DNA of 64,000 bases from Spirodela intermedia. Taxonomy: Eukaryota > Streptophyta > Magnoliopsida > Alismatales > Araceae. This document shows positions 1 to 11,219 of this stretch, in pieces. The number at the start of each line of letters is the position of its first letter. The first letter of the stretch is position 1. Under the pieces are notes generated by a model that searched no databases, was not told the DNA's origin, and was given only the letters and a program-made list of their open reading frames with translations. The stretch lies in assembly GCA_902729315.2 (NCBI GenBank), contig LR746274.1, forward strand, positions 9,177,440 through 9,241,439. Direction: 5' to 3'. The translations under genes were made by a program, and so were the position numbers.

Positions 1-250
1 AACTAATACGTTCAATTGTCTTAATCTCTATGGTATTATCGAGGTTCAGACCCAGCTGATTGCTCCCAGAGATCACAATACTGATTATTCTCGAGGTCAT
101 ACCGCACTCATTAATTATTTTCCACCAGGTCCAAGAACCTCTTGATCTCGGCCACATTACATCAACCCATGACTATTCTCAAGTGAAGATATGCTGGACA
201 TTTTCCAAAAAGAAGAAAATGGTTTCTGCAGGTAAAATCAACCCACTAAC

Positions 251-1396
251 CCAATGGAGTCCTCCGATTTGGCAAGCTCCATCTTCAGTTCCTTGACTCT
301 CTGCCTCCGAAGCGCTTCAAACCAATCGCTGGAAAACATGGGGGAGAAGAGTTAGCAGAACTCTGCTCTGTAGCAGGCCTCAAGAACAAAAAAACTTAGA
401 ACATATGACTTTTAAACAAAAATTCAACGCACCAAAAATCTAAATTAAGGTCCAGAAAAATCCGTAGATTTGCCGCCTCATCAATATTTTCCAGAGGGGA
501 AAATGACAACGGAATCACCGACCATAACAGTGATCACACGAGAACATGACAACATGATCATAAAATAAAACCAAGCAACCACAGACACCACTTTAAAATA
601 CCCCATTCAACTCTTGTCTTGCGTATTGGGCCTCAAGGTGAGAATCCGCACAGGGGAGGTGGGGTTCATCAGGTCAACTGAGGAACTCACTCAAAGTCGG
701 AGAATCGCTCCTGGACATCCTCGTACTTGGCTTCGCATTCCTGCCAACCAAACCCCGCCGTGCGGGCCCCACGAAAGGCGTCAGTCAACTCCTCATCGAT
801 CGAGTAGATTAAAGTCAACACGCCCCCCCCCCGCCCCCCCGCCCCCCAAACAGTCCAAGGAGACTTCCAGGAGGCTTACAGACTTCCCCGAGTGTCGTTA
901 TCTACTACTCGTGATCATCTCTCACTCTCTGTGCCCCGAAGAGGAAAGAAAAAAATCATCCTTTCTCATCAAACACGGGGGCCTCGACGCCGTGGAAAAC
1001 TTTTCTGGCGCGTTGACGGGGACTCTGACAAGAAAGTCGAGGGTGCCATTGTAATAATCGGCGCAAACGGTGGCAAATCTCCGTAGGCCTCCGCAAAGAA
1101 AAACTTTTCCCAAAAGGGTTTGATGTAGGGTCGTGTAGTAAGAGAAAAAAGTATATACAGGACTGTTTCACAAAAAAGTAGCAGCCAAGGGTTTAATGCA
1201 ATAAATATCCGCCTCGATTGGACAGTTGAGGAGCGCAGGCGTTGTCTCTTTAAAAAAAAAAAAAAATCCCCTGAGACAGGCGGCGGCGGAGAAAACGGAA
1301 GGGCAGGAAAGACATTTCTCAAACGCCCTGTCGCCATTTGTGAAAGGAAGTTTTTCCCCGGACCATCGGGAAAAAAAAAGAACAACCGCGGGCGAG

Positions 1397-1432
<36 letters not shown>

Positions 1433-1756
1433 CGGGGCCGGCGCCGCTCGCCGCCGAGAACCGCCAACTCTCCCCCGCCGCTCCTCAGGAATGCTTTGAA
1501 AAATAGATGCTGATAATTGGAAGATGCTACGGGAGGGAGGACGGAGGCGAAGGAGGGAGGCTCCGGCACAGACCTGAGGGGTGAAGGGATGGGAGAACCG
1601 CCTGCGCAGCTCGGCGGCGATAGAGCTCCAGTCGGCGGCGCCGAGTCGCAGCACCGCCCCGCCGAGCACCAGCTCCTGCCAGGTCCCCCACAGCCCCGCC
1701 GCCGCCGCCGCCGCCAACTCCGCCGAGGCCGTCGAGTCCCCCGTCATCTCCTCCAT
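251..1756 (-). CDS. Myb-like/bromodomain-family protein, 5' part (gene continues off the left edge)
   Basis: Three exons can be joined on the minus strand: 1574-1756 (61 codons, phase 0), 691-740 and 251-328, all with GT-AG borders and matching phases. Exon 1 starts with ATG at 1756 and, after an alanine run, encodes a SANT/Myb-like helix block (residues about 22-58, with W-G-T-W-Q-E-L and D-W-S-S-I-A-A-E-L). Exon 2 gives E-C-E-A-K-Y-E-D and exon 3 gives W-F-E-A-L-R-R-Q-R-V-K-E-L, a basic coiled segment. This order is typical of plant Myb-like proteins with a C-terminal bromodomain, which are nuclear and thought to read acetylated chromatin. The bromodomain itself is not in the window, so the family assignment rests on the N-terminus. 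I see no convincing exon in 1-250, which is probably intron. The gene is divergent from the methyltransferase gene at 3443. Confidence 0.72.
1399..1427. repeat. (GA)n microsatellite in intron 1 of the Myb/bromodomain gene
   Basis: About 14 GA units in the intron between the exons at 1574-1756 and 691-740. Similar tracts recur in leaders and introns across the left arm. Confidence 0.9.
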
Positions 1757-3442
1757 TGCCGAGTCCCCCGGGAAAGGTAGAAAGAGAGAGAGAGAGGATA
1801 GGCGAAACCGTCTTTCCGATGGACGAGGAGGCGGGGGAAGAGGAGTTTTGGTTTTCGAAGGGGGAATTTTATTTGTTTTCTCAAGGACTTTCTCTCCTCT
1901 CTTTCTCTATCTATCTATGCTATCTATCTATATGTTGGGAAACGTGCGACGTCCTTCTTGTTAAGATCTGCCCGCGTCGCCCTGGAATTGACAGACAGAG
2001 AGAGAAAGAGATGGAGGGAGATTATCATTATTGACGGATGGATGTGGGCAGAGAAATCATGGCTCAGGCCTCCGCGCAGAGAGATAAAAAACTAAGAGAG
2101 AGAAAGAGAGAGAAAGAGAGAGAAAGAGAGGACCAACCCCCCAGCACTCTCTCTCTCTCCCCCACTCTCCCCTGTGAGAGCGAGAGAGAGAGAAAGGGAG
2201 GGAAATATGCCTTGACAGGAAGTGGAGCCTCCGCAAAGCGAGGGGCCGCCGCCGCAGTTGGCACTTATCAGCATATCTCTACACGTTCATTCATACATTC
2301 ATTCGCCATTAGATTTATCTCTTCCCCGCTGCAAAAATGTGGCCTCACAGGGCGCCAACCAGCGAGGAATATTCTCGAATACTCTGCACGCTCGGTGGTG
2401 CCCTGGTGGCTGGTCACGTGACCAACCACGGGGAAGAGGAAACACAGAGAAGAGGAAGAAATCCTGAGCTGCGTTTTTTTATAAAAAAAAAATATATATA
2501 TTTGAGGAGACCAGCGGGATGAAAAGAAAACGAGCATAAACACGCGCGCATCTATGCATTCATAAGCTCCGCCGTGCCCTCCCCTTTTTAAAAATAAATA
2601 AATAAATAAATAAAATAGAACGGATGCATGTGTGCCCGCCCGTCTCCTTGCAGGGATAGGGAATCAATCCTCGGGGTGGAAGAGTCAATGCCCAAGATGA
2701 AACGTCGTGGACAGCTAGGAAGAGCCAAACGTCAACGACGTGGACGGGGCTAGGTCAGCGGAGATGATCCACCACCCCGATTACCCCCCCGCCTCCAACG
2801 CAATCAAATAATCTGGATGGAGCGAATACCCCGGTTTTACATTATTTTTTATTCTTCGTATCATCCGGATTATTCTTATTATTATTATTGAGTATTACTA
2901 TTATTATTATTAATGCGTCGGATGTGGGGTCGCTGTGCGTGGATTGATGAGATAGAGAGTAGACGACCTAAACCGGCCCATTTAAAAAAACCAACACGAT
3001 CCTAGGACGCCCGAAACTGTGAAAGGGGAGATCCGAAAAGACGACTCCCGGGGGAGGGAAGATCTGAGCGCTCCGAGGGATCCGAAATGGTCGATCGCAC
3101 GGCTGAGAGGCGCCCACGAGTGGCGCGATCGGGGATTTTACGGCGCCAGCTGGCGGGCACAAGTTACTTAGCCGTCGACGCGGTGTTCTTCACCGCCTAC
3201 GGCCGGTGGGAGCACGGGCGATCGCCGGTGTCAGTCTTCTTCTTCCTCCCCCCCCCCCCCAAGGCCGATTTCCACGCCACCGTACCGGCCGCCTCCGCCG
3301 AGGCGCTATTTAGCTCCTCCGCTGCCACCGGTACGGTCAATTTCCTACTCAGTCGCCGCCAAATGGCCGTGACAAGAGCAGAAGCGGAGGAAGAAGAACG
3401 AGGAGAGTAAGAGGAGGTGGAGGAGCAGTCTTCCAGTGGAGG
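1757..3442. other. Divergent intergenic region with GA, AAAT and ATT microsatellites
   Basis: Space between two divergent genes. It holds several (GA)n stretches (about 1780-1795, 2096-2130, 2145-2200), an (AAAT)n run at about 2590-2616, an ATT-rich tract at about 2870-2915, and a palindromic G-box at 2411-2424. Short ORFs here are low-complexity readings of GA/CT repeats. An ORF at 3087-3410 lies in the probable leader of the downstream gene and looks non-coding. Confidence 0.6.
2411..2424. promoter_or_regulatory. 14-bp perfect palindrome with G-box core CACGTG
   Basis: TGGTCACGTGACCA is a perfect palindrome centred on the G-box CACGTG, and the symmetry extends imperfectly on both sides. 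It lies between two divergent genes, 655 bp upstream of one start and about 1 kb upstream of the other. G-boxes bind plant bZIP and bHLH factors; use of this one is inferred. Confidence 0.5.
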
Positions 3443-4414
3443 ATGGCGGATCGGGTGTTCAGATCTGGCCGTCGGCGGTGCTCGATCGACCACTCGCTGG
3501 CGGGGAAGTCGTGCGGCGGAGGGAGGGACTGGAGGCAAATCTACGCCGTCTACGGCACCGGCGAGGGGCAGACGCTGGCTTTCCTCCTCGTCCACGCCGC
3601 TCTCTTCGCGGCGCTCTCTCTCTCGCTGCTGCTCTATTTCTCCGCCGTGCTCGAGGGCCTCGAGGGGGCCAGGGCTCGGCTGGTGCCGGCGCTCCTCGTG
3701 CCGTTTCCGGTGGTGAGATTCCTTGTCGGATTCGTCGGCTCGGTGGCGGCCTTCTTCTCCGTCTGCCTCCTCTTCGCGGCCGGTAATGTGCTCTACTCTT
3801 CGGTGGCGCTTCACTGGGAGATGGCCCAGCGCATGCTCCAGGCGGTCCCGGACTGGTCCACTGTGCGCTCCGTCCTCGACGTCGGCTGCGGGCGCGGGAT
3901 CCTCCTCAACGCCGTGGCGGCTCGGCTGAAGAAGGAGGGGAGCTGCGGCCGTGTGGTCGGCCTGGCACTGCGGCGCGAGGCCGCGGTGGCGGCGCTGCGG
4001 AGGGCCTGGGCGGAGGGCGTCGGCGAGTACGTCACCTGCCGGGACGGCGACGCCCGCCGCCTGCCCTTTGCGGACGGATACTTCGACGTGGTTGTCTCCG
4101 CCGTGCATCTGAGCGCGGTGGGGAGGGAGCGGCGGGGATCCTCGTCGGCGTCGGCGGCGGCTGCGGAGCGGGGGAGGGGGCTGGGGGAGGTGGTGAGGGT
4201 GCTGAAGCCCGGCGGGGTGGGCGTGGTGTGGGACCTGGTCTGCGTGCCCGAGTACGCGCAGCGGCTGCGGGAGATGCGCATGGAGGACGTCCGGGTCTCC
4301 GAGAGGGTAACCGCGTACATGGTCAGCAGCCACATCGTCTCCTTCCGGAAGCCCGCCGCCGCCACCGACGGCGCCACCACCGCGCCGCCTGACTGGAGGG
4401 CCAACATCGGCTGA
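3443..4414 (+). CDS. Membrane-anchored class I SAM-dependent methyltransferase
   Basis: Single-exon ORF of 323 residues. Two hydrophobic segments (about residues 45-70 and 83-114) suggest a membrane anchor ahead of the catalytic part. A Rossmann-fold methyltransferase domain follows: glycine-rich motif I L-D-V-G-C-G-R-G at residues 145-152, a D-G-D-A-R-R-L-P-F motif near 201-209 with F-D-V-V-V-S following, and the post-motif L-K-P-G-G at about 254-258. These are the SAM-binding landmarks of the UbiE/methyltransf_11 type. Substrate is not predictable. The start is the first ATG of the frame; the codons are extremely GC-rich, as in many monocot genes, and no frame break is seen. A long ORF exists on the opposite strand (3197-4720) but is a GC-driven shadow without recognisable domains. 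Confidence 0.82.
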   Translation: MADRVFRSGRRRCSIDHSLAGKSCGGGRDWRQIYAVYGTGEGQTLAFLLVHAALFAALSLSLLLYFSAVLEGLEGARARLVPALLVPFPVVRFLVGFVGSVAAFFSVCLLFAAGNVLYSSVALHWEMAQRMLQAVPDWSTVRSVLDVGCGRGILLNAVAARLKKEGSCGRVVGLALRREAAVAALRRAWAEGVGEYVTCRDGDARRLPFADGYFDVVVSAVHLSAVGRERRGSSSASAAAAERGRGLGEVVRVLKPGGVGVVWDLVCVPEYAQRLREMRMEDVRVSERVTAYMVSSHIVSFRKPAAATDGATTAPPDWRANIG

Positions 4415-4503
4415 GCCCAGCCACCGGCGATCCGCCGCAGCTCCTCCCGCGGCGCCGCCTCCTTCCTTTGTCTTTCGCTTGACCTGTAAAGGCGGTAGGT
4501 AAT

Positions 4504-4530
4504 TAGAAGAAGAAGAAGAAGAAGAAGCTG
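4504..4530 (+). repeat. (GAA)n microsatellite downstream of the methyltransferase gene
   Basis: About nine GAA units 90 bp past the stop codon, probably in the 3' UTR. Confidence 0.85.
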
Positions 4531-4959
4531 AGCCTCCACCACCGCCGGTGGTGGCGGCGGCGGCGAAGGGGCCGCCGTCGGCCTCCCCAGGCGGGAGGCG
4601 GGTGAGGTGTCTCTCGTCTGTACCGTTTGGGCCCGGGCCTTGAAGATAAGGCTTACTGGGCCGAATTGTCGGGTAATTATTAAAGCTTGAGTCGGGCCCG
4701 CCGCAACGTGGTGGGGCCATCTAAATCTTGTTCTTCGCGCCGTTTCATTTGATCGCACTCGGTCACCACATGCCGTTTGTTGTTCCCAGTCAACGTGTAG
4801 GACCGACCGGCGGTGGACCCGCCCATGCGGCCGAATTGTATAGAAAATGCAGTCGCCGCAAGAGAGAGAGAGAGATGGATTCAGATCTTGGTCAAAACGT
4901 CGCTCTCTTCTCTTCCCTTCCTTCCTGCACAGATAGCGATAGAAAAGAGAGAGAGAACG

Positions 4960-4978
4960 ATAGACAGAGACGGAGAGA

Positions 4979-5028
<50 letters not shown>

Positions 5029-5032
5029 GCTG
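4960..5032 (+). repeat. (GA)n tract in the 5' leader of the MGSC-protein gene
   Basis: Nearly continuous GA dinucleotides, interrupted by CA and CG, ending about 20 bp before the ATG at 5052. GA tracts in plant leaders can be bound by BPC/GAGA-binding factors. This tract also creates a long upstream in-frame extension (from 4728) that I do not accept as coding. Confidence 0.85.
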
Positions 5033-5051
5033 CTTCGGAGCTCGCCGGAGA

Positions 5052-5906
5052 ATGGGGAGCTGCCTCAGCAAGAAGCGAGTCTCCGCCAACAGCAGGAAGA
5101 ACAAGGAGAACAACGGGTCTAAGCTTGAGCAGGACGCGGCGGTCACTCTCGGCCGCGGATCTGCCGCCGCCGCCCCTCCGCATTCTTCTCTGCCTCCGCC
5201 GCCGCCGGAGGAGGAGGCCGTGGTGAAGGAGGTGCTCACGGAGACGCCCTCAGTCCTGCCGAATCCTAAATCTCGGGTAGGCGGCGAGATTGCCACCGTG
5301 AAGCCGCCCGACGCCGCTGAAGGGACGGCGGCGGCGGCGGCGGCACCTGTAGGCGGCGGCACCGAGGATAAATCCGACGCAGCGTCGGAGAACTGGAGCT
5401 TTAGCGAGAGCTTCGTCTCCGCCACGCCGACGGAGAGGGAAGAGGCGGATGAAATTTCCTCGTCGGCCCCACCTCCGACGAAGCGGAGGTCTCCGGCGGA
5501 GAAGACCCACCACCACCGCTACCACCACCAACAGCGGAACGATGTTAGGGCCGGCGGTGGCGGCTGGGGCACGCCGTCGACGCGGAATGGGGACAGGTCC
5601 ACTCCGAGAAGACAGCCGGCGGCGGCAATAGGAACGGACCACGGCGAGAGGTCCGGCCGAAGGTCCGCCTCACCGATGGCGAAGGGGGCGGAGGACCGTC
5701 ACTCTCCCGGCTCAGGCGGCGGCGGCGGAGGAGGAGCAGTCAGCAGAAGCTCGTCGATGAGGAAGGCGGGGACGGGGTCGCCGCGGCGGGCAGCCCCGCC
5801 GGCGGGGGGTGGCGCGACCCGGAAGATGGCGGCGCCGCCGAGGGCGGCGCTCGAGGACTCGGTGGAGAATCCTCTCGTCTCCCTGGAGTGCTTCATCTTC
5901 CTCTGA
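5052..5906 (+). CDS. N-myristoylated basic low-complexity protein (plant SRRM1-like, MGSC...SLECFIFL family)
   Basis: 284 residues from the ATG at 5052. I chose this start because it gives M-G-S-C-L-S-K-K, a canonical N-myristoylation signal (Gly2, Ser at position 6) with a palmitoylatable Cys4; the frame is open upstream only through a GA repeat. The rest is rich in Ser, Arg, Pro, Ala and Gly, with a His/Tyr-rich stretch near residue 155 and repeated R-S-S/R-R-S motifs toward the C-terminus. The last residues V-E-N-P-L-V-S-L-E-C-F-I-F-L are the recurring C-terminal signature of plant proteins labelled 'serine/arginine repetitive matrix protein 1-like'. Those have no established biochemical role. 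Membrane association through the N-terminal acyl groups is inferred. It is convergent with the CYP37 gene, 241 bp between stops. Confidence 0.75.
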   Translation: MGSCLSKKRVSANSRKNKENNGSKLEQDAAVTLGRGSAAAAPPHSSLPPPPPEEEAVVKEVLTETPSVLPNPKSRVGGEIATVKPPDAAEGTAAAAAAPVGGGTEDKSDAASENWSFSESFVSATPTEREEADEISSSAPPPTKRRSPAEKTHHHRYHHQQRNDVRAGGGGWGTPSTRNGDRSTPRRQPAAAIGTDHGERSGRRSASPMAKGAEDRHSPGSGGGGGGGAVSRSSSMRKAGTGSPRRAAPPAGGGATRKMAAPPRAALEDSVENPLVSLECFIFL

Positions 5907-5933
5907 AAGAATGGAGGCTGCTCTCGCCATCCG

Positions 5934-5969
5934 CACCAGTCACCAGTCACTAGTCACTAGTCACTAGTC
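5934..5969 (+). repeat. Tandem 7-bp repeat (CACTAGT)n between convergent genes
   Basis: About four copies of CACTAGT (the first is CACCAGT) just after the stop of the MGSC-protein gene, in the short gap before the CYP37 stop codon. Confidence 0.8.
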
Positions 5970-6147
5970 AGGTGGTCTGATGATTCATTGATCCATACAT
6001 ACATCCATACCATACAAGAAGAGCTCGCCGGTCAGACAGACGGCGGCGAGAGCTCCTCCCCTCAGCCTCTGGAGCAAGAGAAACGACGCTGCCGGAAAGA
6101 ATCGGAGAAAGGTCAACGCTCGACGACTGACGGTGGTGGTGGTGGGG

Positions 6148-6309
6148 TCAGCTCTCACTCGGGAGCACCAGGCGGTCCCGCCCTTGCACCAGCTTCGCGG
6201 ACCGTATCACGTCTCCCGTCTTTATCTCCGCCAGCACCTCCCTCCCCGCCGCCGTCGTGTATCTGCGAAGATTCCCACCAAAACCATGAGACGACGACGA
6301 TATGGAATC

Positions 6310-6350
<41 letters not shown>

Positions 6351-9300
6351 GCTTAACACACAGAGGTTTCCATGGAGGGGTGATATCAGAAATACCGTAC
6401 CCAAAGACGGAAAACTGGCCTTCGTCAAAGGACAGCCCTCCCAGGCCCGACTGCAGGAGGAGGAAGATGAGCCTAGCTTAGTGGCGCTGCCGCTGCGGTC
6501 CATGAAAATCACAGAGCGAGCTTAGTTCGCACGACGGTTTTTCTTACGTTTCTCTTGTCGTAGAGGTAGACGAAGAACTGCGACGGCGACGAGTACTCGT
6601 CCGAGTCCGCGTTGTGCGCCATCGCCACCGCCCCGTACACAGACAGCGGCAGCACCGGCAGCTCTCCGTCCTACGCCGCCGGCGAGAGGGTGGTGGAACA
6701 TCACCAAATCAATCAAATCAAATCAGATCAATCTGGTCAATCAATCAATCACGAACGACCCGCTCTGCGGTGGGTGTGTGGGTGGGTGGGTTACCTGGAT
6801 GCTAAGCTTCGTCTTGTAGAGGGGCTCGAACTGCCCGGAAGGCATCACCTCCAGGGGAACGCTGTAGCCGCGGCCATCGTCGGCCTCATTGTCGGAGAGA
6901 ATCGCCTGGCTGGCGCACTTCAGCCGCACCCCGTCGTAGGCGCCGTCCACGACCAACTTGGCGAAGTTCCCCGCCGTCAGCGGCGCGGAATACCCATCGA
7001 TGACCACCTGAAAGTAAAAAGGCTCCCCCACGCAGAAAACGACTGATCACGTCAATCCGCCGCCATTCCAAGAGATGAGAACCTCGGGGAGAGCACGAGG
7101 CGATGATGACGGCTCCGACAAACCTGGACTGTGGCCGTGCTCTTGGGTTCGCCGCCGGTGGAGGGGAAGAAGGTGGAGCCATTGCCCTTCTCCAAGGTGA
7201 ACTCGACGAGTCCTCTTCCCGTGAGCCTGGAAAACGCCGCGGTGCGCGGTCAAGCAAGGAAGATCTGCTCGAATGAATGAGAACACGGGAGCACCATGAT
7301 CGGCTGCAAATCAAGCCGACCTGTAGAAACTTTCCACGCCCACAATGATCAAACCAAAGAGAAGGTCGTACCTGGGGTATCTCAGATACTGCTCAGGCAA
7401 CAGAAAAGACAAACCAGGAGCCTGCCACAATCATGGAGATTAAAAGAAAAAGCTTGTGAGGTTAAGCAGCAGATAAACCTATGGGAGATAATGGTTCCGA
7501 CTTTGCCTTTGGCAAGAAGGCAACACCATGGCTACATAACCAACTGGTAGCCAAACTCCTCGCATGTCAATTAAGTCAAAGAGGCCACCAGCCATGGGGG
7601 GGGGCAGCATCCTCCGTGCTAAACAAGACTTACCTGTACCAACTCCAGTTCTGCAACAGTGTCCAGAGAAGATGCAAGACTGACGGAAACCTTATCTGGG
7701 TCCTTTTCTTTTACAAATTGTAACAGGTCCTTCAAGCCCCCCTGAAACCACAGAAACTTGCATTTAGTAATGAGCGGTGAATACCTGATAGCTTACGGTT
7801 ATATATACACATACACAACTCTATGCTAAGAGCCCTTCCATGTTCTCGTTCTCATGATTCGAGGGAGAGAGTCAGTTTCTCATGTGTTCTGTGATCCGAA
7901 ACATACCATGAATTCGATACATCAACTATTTCAATGCCTGAGAAAACAAAATTGCCGGCCATGCGGCTCCAGCATAACAGGCGAGCTCCTCAAGTCTATA
8001 ATATAACTTAATAGGAGAAAAAAAACATAAGGGTAAGCCTTTACAACTTATCAGCTACCCATTCACCCCCAGACAAGTGATGTGATTATGTAAAAACTTG
8101 CCAACCATGGAATCTTAGGAAAATGGTCTTCCGTGAAATTGTTCCACTCATTGACAGCTTTGCTCAAGTATTTTGCCCAATTAGATCAACAGAAGATTTG
8201 TTTGGATGGAAGGTACATCGGTGCCCTCTCTGTGATCGGTTGAAGAATCTAAACACAATTAAGATTTTGTCCTTCTTCTTCGGCCTAATTTCAAACAGTG
8301 AAAAGGAACAAGAACCACCGAAACAATTGATTGATGATAATACGATATAATGGATCCTTTGATTATTAAGCCAATAATGTGTAAGCTATGTTGAAACAAT
8401 TTAACAGGTGGCGAATTTCTGAAATCTAGCATACCTTGCCATCTAACAGAGATGCATATAACAGCGAACCTTTCTCCTGAAGGTCGGCTGGTATACCGGC
8501 CAAGATGGATGCCCTTTCATCTGTTGCAATCTGGGAAGAAAATGATCCAGTCAGGGCATGGGCATTGGAATAAATTACAGAAATAGTTATAGAAAAAGGG
8601 TCATTTTAGGATATTGCCAATAGGTTTCAACTTATAGTTGATCCCTATTTAGTGGAGATACTGAAAAAAAAAATGAATTGGACCCGAGAAAAGCTAAAAA
8701 ATAACGAATAGGTTTGGCGTACATTAGGAGCATCTCGACCAATATAATATAATTGGCGCGAGGGACTCAAGATATCTAGCAGTATGACAAAGGACTACAA
8801 GAAGTGGACGTACAATTTTCATGAAAGATGGTTTGTACTGCACATTCGTGTAACCTTTGTCTACACTAAAGCAGGCGCCATCTGCTTCCTAAGCAGAGAA
8901 ACTTGAGCACTATTAAAAAGTCAACCTGATCCAAACCTTGGATTGTGGGCTTCTTTTCAGTGAGCCGATGTATAGAATGGATAGTTTATGCTAAAACTAA
9001 CGATGACATCTGCAGTCCTCTGCAATGATGCATCCAACATCCGAGGCTATTCATGAACCTACAGACCGGTGGAAGTTATTGGAAATGTTTGCCAAGGATT
9101 AGGGAAAAAATTTCGGTCCCTAGATCATTTTTCAGTCCGGATGCCCCGATAGGGTGCATGTTACAATCAACGATATATGTATTCTCAATGCTCATTCAAC
9201 CAGAAAAACAGAGCCAACGACGTCAAATTCTTGGAGGCATTCTCACTGGGCAGTCTACAGCTGCGTTGAGTTGGGAGATGAGATCATGTGTGTCAAAAAA

Positions 9301-11219
9301 ATAAATTCCAAGAGGCAGAAAGAAGTAAAAACTGCAAATTCTTGGAGATTTAAACTGCAAAATCAATGCTGAAAAGATTTATGCATCGGGGTGTTTAAGT
9401 CTGGACTAGTGTAGACCCATGGGATGTAGATTACTTGCATTAATAAGGTGAAGCGTAAATCAGTTGTACCAAAAGGCATAGCACCAAGGGTGTAATGATC
9501 AAAGCAGGTGCCACAAGGTGTCGACAGAACCTTCAAAGCTTTCTTCACGTCGCCCTCCATTGTACCAAAAGGCTTTCTCTGAGGAATGCGCAACAAGTAC
9601 GAAATGTCCTCCAAAGACTCCTGAAGAAAGATACCACAGAGCCATGGTTCTATCAGAAGCAGAACAACCGACATTCTCGGCGATGCTGGGCCAAAGAAAG
9701 AAAAAGCCTGACCTGAATGGCCTTCATGTTTGTATTGGCTGGGATTGCCCTCCTCAAAGCCAGCTCCCCATTTCTTGGAACTTTGGTATCTGGTGAATAA
9801 AGAACAGCCTCTGATGAAGAAATAAACCCCGAGTCCAATCCCGCCAGGGGAAGTGGAATCGAGATTTGGACAAAGACGAGGAAGGCTGCAATTATATTTT
9901 CCAATATCTGCATCCCACGCTGTGGCACTAAGTTTGGTGCTGATGGATTGTTGCAAGGCCCAGGAATCTCCTGCACAAGGTTATAATCGACATTCAGTTC
10001 CCTCTTCCAACTGATCAAAATCATGCTCAGGCATACACCAACTTGCTCATATAAGATCGAATGCGCCGTGGACATACATAATGGTAATCTTGGTGACCCT
10101 GGGCATTAAAGAACGTGTGCAAGCCGTTCATTTTCTCAACCTTCATATCCTTTACGCCAACTTTTGTCTGATATTTCTACTCTGTGGCTTTGCCTCGTTG
10201 GATTTAATTTTTTTTTAAATTCGTGTGGAAGTATTGAAAATGTCAAAATTTTATACAGTCTGTGCAAACCGGCGAGCGACGCTGAATCTCATTCTCCCAT
10301 TCACAAGGGACGCCGAGAGCATGCACATCAGAGGGAGATGCATGGATGTATGTCGGATTACACCATTTCATCCATGTCTACAAAAGGAGGGGACTTCTCT
10401 GCAGGAAGACTTGAAAAGTCTCAAGAAAGCTCCTTTTCGTTCTGATCACTATTTTTCCTCTTCCCAAGAAACTTTTGCAGGGTGGGCTCTCTCTCCTAAG
10501 CCCGAGGAAGTCTGGAAGCGGCATCCACGTCCGGGGTCTAGATTCAAGAGCCCTTTCTGTCTCTCTAACCGGGGCGAGTCGCTCGTATCTCACCCCTAAG
10601 CTGCTGGGCTTCCCCAGGAACGTATCCCCCTCAGTATCCTAATCATAGAATTGTCTCCAGCTCGGGCAAAACCTTTCCACAACCTACGCTTTCTCGCCGA
10701 CCCACGTTTGGCCTGTAGAATCGTCAATGTTCCCAATGTTCTTCCATTCCACGAACATGCCAGAGCACACCCTCGAGAAGCACGGGATACGACACGCTGG
10801 CATTCTTCAGGATATTTCTACCGGCAGACAGGAAGGAAATCGCATTATCCACAAGGACATCGCCATCGTATTATCCACAAATCAATATCGCAGCGGCCGT
10901 AGCCTGCAGCGCCTCCGTCCACGGCGCTAGCTCTCCACAGAGATTCCCTCGCCCAGAGATGGAGATAAATTGAGCAGAGGAGAGAGAGGAAGGAACCACT
11001 GACCGCGGAAGGACGACCCTCGGAGGCGTCGGCCCGAGGAGCCACGGGGGCCATCCCCCACCGCCGCTCCCGGCCCACGTAGGGAAGAGGAAAGAGAGCG
11101 ACGGAAGGCCGGCACCCCCGCGTCCTCCCCCCGAAGGCCCCCCGGTGGAACGAGGTGGCGCCGGGGGGGAGATACGTGGAGGAAAGCAGCGACGACGACG
11201 CCATCATCGCCAGAAGCAT
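6148..11219 (-). CDS. CYP37: Chloroplast/thylakoid-lumen cyclophilin-type PPIase CYP37, complete 11-exon gene
   Basis: Exons (minus strand): 11004-11219, 9713-9970, 9531-9620, 8435-8530, 7634-7741, 7372-7421, 7124-7226, 6795-7007, 6548-6670, 6401-6450 and 6148-6262. They total 1422 nt (473 residues), close to the length I recall for Arabidopsis CYP37. Every junction is GT-AG and the phases agree. Residues 1-72 form a Ser/Arg-rich chloroplast transit peptide. A hydrophobic stretch (about 92-115) before S-S-S-E-A-V-L-Y-S-P looks like the thylakoid transfer region. A helical lumenal part follows (for example E-D-I-S-Y-L-L-R-I-P-Q-R-K-P), then the cyclophilin barrel (D-G-Y-S-A-P-L-T-A-G-N-F-A-K-L, P-L-E-V-M-P-S-G-Q-F-E-P-L-Y and the C-terminal K-T-G-D-V-I-R-S-A-K-L). 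CYP37/CYP38 proteins are lumenal immunophilins tied to photosystem assembly and electron transport, with degenerate PPIase active sites. The 6401-6450 exon ends in a phase-2 GG|gtacgg donor; a nearby alternative donor breaks the frame. Confidence 0.93.
6313..6349 (+). repeat. (CT)n microsatellite in the last intron of CYP37
   Basis: About 18 CT units on the plus strand, that is GA on the sense strand, in the 138-bp intron between the last two exons. Confidence 0.9.

Noticed and set aside
3087-3410. 107-codon ORF upstream of the methyltransferase
   Set aside because: No homology-like motif, low-complexity composition, located in the likely 5' leader.
3197-4720. 507-codon ORF on the minus strand opposite the methyltransferase
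   Set aside because: Antisense shadow of very GC-rich codons; Pro/Arg/His-rich, no domain, and it runs through the GAA repeat.
4728-5051. In-frame N-terminal extension of the MGSC protein
   Set aside because: It consists mostly of the GA-repeat leader translated as Arg/Glu; the ATG at 5052 gives a proper myristoylation signal.
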